DNA of 64,000 bases from Acetomicrobium hydrogeniformans ATCC BAA-1850 (GTDB lineage Bacteria; Synergistota; Synergistia; Synergistales; Acetomicrobiaceae): assembly GCF_000160455.2 (NCBI RefSeq), contig NZ_ACJX03000001.1:940001-1004000 (forward strand). Direction: 5' to 3'. This document shows positions 60,742 through 64,000 of this stretch, piece after piece. Made by a program: the position numbers and the translations under genes. The notes under the pieces were generated by a model. The model was not told the origin of the DNA. It was given only the letters and a program-made list of their open reading frames with translations, and searched no databases. Numbering within the stretch: position 1 is the stretch's first letter; every line of letters begins with the position of its first letter.

Positions 60742-61584
60742 TTATTCAAAGCCTTCTTCTTCTGACAAGGCCTCTTCCGTAATAAGGCCTTCTGCCACTA
60801 TTAGAGCTTTACCCGAAAGAGAGGCCTCGAAGACCTTTTCGGATGTGAGCCTCAATGCCACTTTATTTACGCCCCCCGGATTTTTAACCTTCATCGCAAG
60901 AGGAGAACCGAAAAGTAGATGGGATGCTAGGCAACAGGCTATGGATCCCGTGCCGCAGGAAAGGGTGAAATCCTCCACCCCTCGTTCGTATGTCATCGCC
61001 CCTATGCAGTCTTTATTCCTCTCTGCGAAGTTTACGTTTGCCCCTTCGTCGAAGATCGCGCCCTTCCGGCGTATATGGCGTGCAAGGGAAAGCAAACTGT
61101 CGCGCGGTATGTCCCGAAATCCAGGAAAAAAGAGGACGCAATGAGGTACGCCAACGTAAAAGGCCACATAGGGAATTTCTTTGCCAAAGGCGTTGATCTT
61201 TCCCTCTTTCAGGTTTGAGACATCGATTTCGCCCATGTCAATTGTAGCCCAGGGAGGATTTACGGAAGCCCTTATAGGGCCAGCTTTGGTCTCAAAGGTC
61301 ATGTCGCTTTTTGCATGGCCTTTTTCAAAGGCATATCTTGCAATACACCTGGCACCGTTCCCGCACATCTCTCCCTCCGATCCGTCGGCGTTGAAAAGCC
61401 TCATATAAAAATCGAACGTTTTCGAACCCTCGAGCACCAGGACTCCATCTGCGCCTAAAGAAGTCTTTCTGCGGCATATCTTCTTTGCCAGATCGGATAA
61501 CCTATCGTCGCTGTATGTCCCTTCTTTGTTTTCTATTATAATGAAGTCATTGCCGTTGCCATGGGCTTTTGCAAAGGATATCAT
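60742..61584 (-). CDS. dapF: Diaminopimelate epimerase
   Basis: A 280-residue DapF. The catalytic cysteines lie in GEMCGNGARCIARYA and in TLSCGTGSIACCLA, and the N-terminal KAHGNGNDFIII is diagnostic. It turns LL-DAP into meso-DAP for lysine and peptidoglycan, so the organism has DAP-type peptidoglycan. The last part (GGVNKVALRLTSEKVFEASLSGKALIVAEG) is typical. GGAGGCG precedes the ATG by 8 nt. No other dap gene is adjacent. Confidence 0.96.
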   Translation of the reverse strand: MISFAKAHGNGNDFIIIENKEGTYSDDRLSDLAKKICRRKTSLGADGVLVLEGSKTFDFYMRLFNADGSEGEMCGNGARCIARYAFEKGHAKSDMTFETKAGPIRASVNPPWATIDMGEIDVSNLKEGKINAFGKEIPYVAFYVGVPHCVLFFPGFRDIPRDSLLSLARHIRRKGAIFDEGANVNFAERNKDCIGAMTYERGVEDFTLSCGTGSIACCLASHLLFGSPLAMKVKNPGGVNKVALRLTSEKVFEASLSGKALIVAEGLITEEALSEEEGFE

Positions 61585-61733
61585 TTGTGGGTCGCCTCCT
61601 TTTCAGGTAACATCATTACTGAAATTTTACACTAAATGCAGGCATTCGGGACAATGGCCAAGTTTTAAACTCCATCAAATATTTTTTATGCTATGCTTTC
61701 ATAGGTTTAATATCGATATCGGAGGTGGAAGAA

Positions 61734-63518
61734 GTGATAGGCAACGTCTTTTTGAAATCCACGAAGATCAAGTCGAGACTGTTATTGCTCGTAGTTATTT
61801 TGATCATCGCCAATATTGGGACTTCCTGGTATTTGCTCAGATCCATGCAGAACCAGAAAGGCAACGTAGAGCTTTTAAGGCAAAGCGGAGAAGGCATCAG
61901 ATATGCTGCCGAGGCCAACGTCAACATTGTAGGCGCTTTAAGCAACGTTTACAGAGTAGTCAACGAACCTCAGGCTACCTGGTCGCTTGAATCAATGAAC
62001 ATAGAAAGCCTGCTTCAAAACGCCAGGCTAGCCTTCGAGCGGTACGAAGGGGCTTTGTTTACCGAAGAGGCGCGTCAGAGATACGACCGGACGGCTGAAG
62101 TATTCGAACGTTGGCTTAAAGCTATGGAAGGCATTAATAAAATGCTCTCCGAAGGTGCGTCCCATTCGGAGGTGTTGGACGGCATCAATAAGATCTATCT
62201 TGACACCAATATGCTGACCGGAGCAATAAACGAGGCCTTTGCCTTTTCCGCTCTCGACATGAACTCGACGGCCGATGAGGTTTCTCAGGCGATAGATTCG
62301 ACGACGAAAAGCTCGATAATAATTGTTGCAGCTATAGCCCTCGTTGCGCTGTTTTTCGGAATTATGCTGGTGCACTCGATAAATAGGCCTCTGAAAGATA
62401 TGGTGATTTTCGTCAATTCAATTGCTGACGACTTGGATTTGACGAAAAGGTCTGAAGGTGCAACCAAAGATGAAATAGGAGAAGTCTTGAAAGCCATCGA
62501 GAAATTGCTCTCCCGATTTAGAGATGCCCTTCTCGGTGTTATGGATGCCAGCAGGGATCTTGCCCTTACCTCCGATGAATTTTCAGATTCCACGGAAAAG
62601 GCTACGCGGATCATGGAAGAAGCCATGAAAGAGGTCAACAGGGTGTTCGACGACATCTCCTTCCTGGCTTCTGCCGTGGAAGAAATCAGCGCAAGCTCGC
62701 AAGAAGTTGCCGCAGGAGCCCAATCGGCAGCAAAGAGGAGCACCGATGTGGCGGAGCAGGTCGAAAGGTCGCGGCAATCGGCGCAAGAAGGGATCGATGC
62801 AGTCAAGAGAGCCGTGGCGTCATCCATGGAGGTATCGGAAAGCGCCAACAGGTCCGTTGCCGTGGTTAGCGACTTGAGCGCTAGGGCAAAGCAGATTCAA
62901 GGGTTCGTCGAGACGATTGGCCAAATAGCCGATCAGACCAACCTGCTGGCCCTGAATGCAGCCATTGAAGCAGCAAGGGCCGGCGAGCACGGGAAGGGTT
63001 TTGCCGTCGTCGCGGAGGAAGTGAGAAAACTGGCAGAACAATCAAATAATGCGGCGGGACAGATCACGAATCTGGCCGAAACGATAGTACAAGATCTTGA
63101 ACAGGTTGTTGGCATAACGAAGGAGAACGCCAAGCTGACCGAGCAGGCCAAGGAAGAGGCAAACGGTGCCGAAAAGGCCATAGAGAAGATAATCGAATCG
63201 CTCGATTCTATCGCAGGCGCTGCTCAAGACATGGCAGCTGTTGCCGAAGAACAGGCTGCCTCGGCCGAGGAAATAGCAAGCACCGTCCAAAACCTGAACG
63301 AAAGGTCGGCCACCTTAAACAAGTCAGTCGAGCATTTGCTCGAGAGCATTAAAACAGTCTCGGGAGTTATAAGTGGTATAGCTGACGAATCGCAGAATTT
63401 GGCCTCTCTGGCGGCAAGGATGGAGACTCAGGTAAGGGCCTTTAAATTGGCAGAGGAGGGGGAAGAAGCCGGCGAAGAAGAGATGATCGCCCTTGAAAGC
63501 GGACGGACTAGTCCTTGA
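61734..63518 (+). CDS. Methyl-accepting chemotaxis protein, four-helix-bundle sensor type
   Basis: About 594 residues. Two membrane helices (about 16-37 and 185-208) flank a helical periplasmic sensor of about 150 residues, as in Tar-like four-helix-bundle receptors. HAMP follows ([29 protein letters not shown]), then the signalling domain with tip [20 protein letters not shown] and [26 protein letters not shown] start at 61734, 7 nt after GGAGGTG, is preferred; GTG 61725 lies inside that site. Its stop overlaps the convergent HD-GYP gene by 11 bp. Confidence 0.92.
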   Translation: MIGNVFLKSTKIKSRLLLLVVILIIANIGTSWYLLRSMQNQKGNVELLRQSGEGIRYAAEANVNIVGALSNVYRVVNEPQATWSLESMNIESLLQNARLAFERYEGALFTEEARQRYDRTAEVFERWLKAMEGINKMLSEGASHSEVLDGINKIYLDTNMLTGAINEAFAFSALDMNSTADEVSQAIDSTTKSSIIIVAAIALVALFFGIMLVHSINRPLKDMVIFVNSIADDLDLTKRSEGATKDEIGEVLKAIEKLLSRFRDALLGVMDASRDLALTSDEFSDSTEKATRIMEEAMKEVNRVFDDISFLASAVEEISASSQEVAAGAQSAAKRSTDVAEQVERSRQSAQEGIDAVKRAVASSMEVSESANRSVAVVSDLSARAKQIQGFVETIGQIADQTNLLALNAAIEAARAGEHGKGFAVVAEEVRKLAEQSNNAAGQITNLAETIVQDLEQVVGITKENAKLTEQAKEEANGAEKAIEKIIESLDSIAGAAQDMAAVAEEQAASAEEIASTVQNLNERSATLNKSVEHLLESIKTVSGVISGIADESQNLASLAARMETQVRAFKLAEEGEEAGEEEMIALESGRTSP

Positions 63519-64000
63519 AGGAAAATTCGCCGTTTTTAAGTAGGCTTGAGCAGGCTTCCACTACCCAAGGATCGTAATACGTGTCTTTGAAGGCCTCTAT
63601 TTCCGCAAGGACGGTTACTACGGGGAGCCCCTTTCTGTAGGGCCGGTCTGAAACCATGGCCTCCACTACGTCGGCGGCGGTCAGTATGAGGGCTAAGGGG
63701 TGAATTTCGCTTCTCCATAGCCCTCGCGGGTACCCGCTGCCGTCCAGTTTTTCGTGATGCTGATAGACGATCTCGGCTATGGGCCACGGAAACTCTATAC
63801 TTTTCAAGATTTCAAATCCTACACGGGGGTGCGTCTTCACGAGCTCGTATTCTTCGAAGGTAAGTTTCGACGGTTTGGTCAGTATCTCCGCAGGAATGCG
63901 AATCTTGCCTATGTCGTGAACTAGGGAAGCCATATAGAGGGCCTTAACGTCATCTTCTGTCAACTGTAACTTCAAGGCTATGGCTTTGGCTAATTCTGCG
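63508..64000 (-). CDS. HD-GYP domain protein, 5' part beyond right edge
   Basis: The frame is open to the window end. The visible 163 or so C-terminal codons hold a complete HD-GYP core: [43 protein letters not shown] and [19 protein letters not shown], so both HD and GYP motifs are intact and c-di-GMP hydrolysis is likely. An N-terminal sensor or receiver domain may lie outside. A TTG at 63975 could serve as a start, but the homologous reading continues upstream of it. Confidence 0.9.
   Translation of the reverse strand, partial: AELAKAIALKLQLTEDDVKALYMASLVHDIGKIRIPAEILTKPSKLTFEEYELVKTHPRVGFEILKSIEFPWPIAEIVYQHHEKLDGSGYPRGLWRSEIHPLALILTAADVVEAMVSDRPYRKGLPVVTVLAEIEAFKDTYYDPWVVEACSSLLKNGEFSFKD

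Noticed and set aside
62285-62848. 187-codon minus-strand frame opposite the second chemoreceptor
   Set aside because: Ser/Ala-rich mirror of a coiled-coil coding sequence; the chemoreceptor motifs on the plus strand are unambiguous.
1-64000. CRISPR arrays, tRNA and rRNA genes
   Set aside because: No regularly spaced repeats or recognisable tRNA arms or rRNA stretches were found on reading the intergenic regions.

Overview
The window reads as chromosomal DNA of an anaerobic, diderm bacterium. I infer the phylum Synergistota (Acetomicrobium-like), but this rests on gene content and not on a database search. The supporting content is a neelaredoxin-type superoxide reductase, a ferredoxin/NAD(P)-linked NuoEFG-type complex, an encapsulin with its ferritin cargo, polyglutamate-synthesis genes of the type described in Gram-negative anaerobes, meso-DAP synthesis (dapF), and a very large AsmA/TamB-like protein that implies an outer membrane. 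Genes are densely packed on both strands and many overlap by 4 nt (ATGA, GTGA or TTGA). I see no tRNA, rRNA or CRISPR array.

Layout. 1-1371: an IS200/IS605-type element (tnpA complete, tnpB cut by the left edge). 1.8-3.8 kb: larC and larE for the nickel-pincer cofactor. 3.9-7.5 kb: the AsmA/TamB-like protein. 7.6-17.3 kb: a PLP dehydratase, an HD-GYP protein, the lower cobalamin pathway (cobT-like, cobU, cobS), a HAD phosphatase, a class V aminotransferase, an MGDG-synthase-like glycosyltransferase, a DHH phosphoesterase and a PPP phosphatase. 17.3-23.7 kb: the replication origin region, oriC-dnaA-oriC-dnaN-recF-mnmG-dciA. DnaA boxes flank dnaA, and a candidate unwinding element sits in front of dnaN. 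23.8-25.8 kb: a secreted protein of unknown function, superoxide reductase and a lytic transglycosylase. 26-31.7 kb: the phosphate regulon pstC-pstA-pstB-phoU-phoB-phoR, without pstS. 32-37.5 kb: aminopeptidase, M48 protease, ADP-ribosylglycohydrolase, the encapsulin/EncFtn iron store and an EamA transporter. 37.5-41.6 kb: a broken C69 dipeptidase remnant, then pgsB-pgsC-pgsW and an M20 peptidase. 41.6-43.1 kb: murB and an acetyltransferase with an apparently shifted 5' end. 43.3-49.1 kb: a four-gene redox operon (NuoE-like, HndB-like, NuoF-GltD fusion, NuoG-like). It has no hydrogenase active site, which suggests a Sporomusa-type (Stn-like) electron-bifurcating transhydrogenase. 49.1-49.7 kb: a small transcription unit with a near-consensus promoter and two tiny ORFs. 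49.7-64 kb: a RemB-like protein, gyrB, two chemoreceptors, amino-acid catabolism and transport genes, DUF523, nitroreductase, a ferritin-domain VIT1 iron transporter, dapF, and an HD-GYP protein cut by the right edge.

Themes. Iron handling is split between the encapsulated ferritin and the VIT1-type transporter. The redox operon would balance NADH, NADPH and ferredoxin pools. Polyglutamate synthesis is encoded next to peptidases. The observations most worth a second look are the two-peptide unit at 49.25-49.58 kb, the non-canonical start codons of pgsB (ATA) and pgsC (CTG), the Stn-like operon with its cysteine-less HndB-like subunit, the GGGGTTTT frameshift at the acetyltransferase start, and the bipartite origin.
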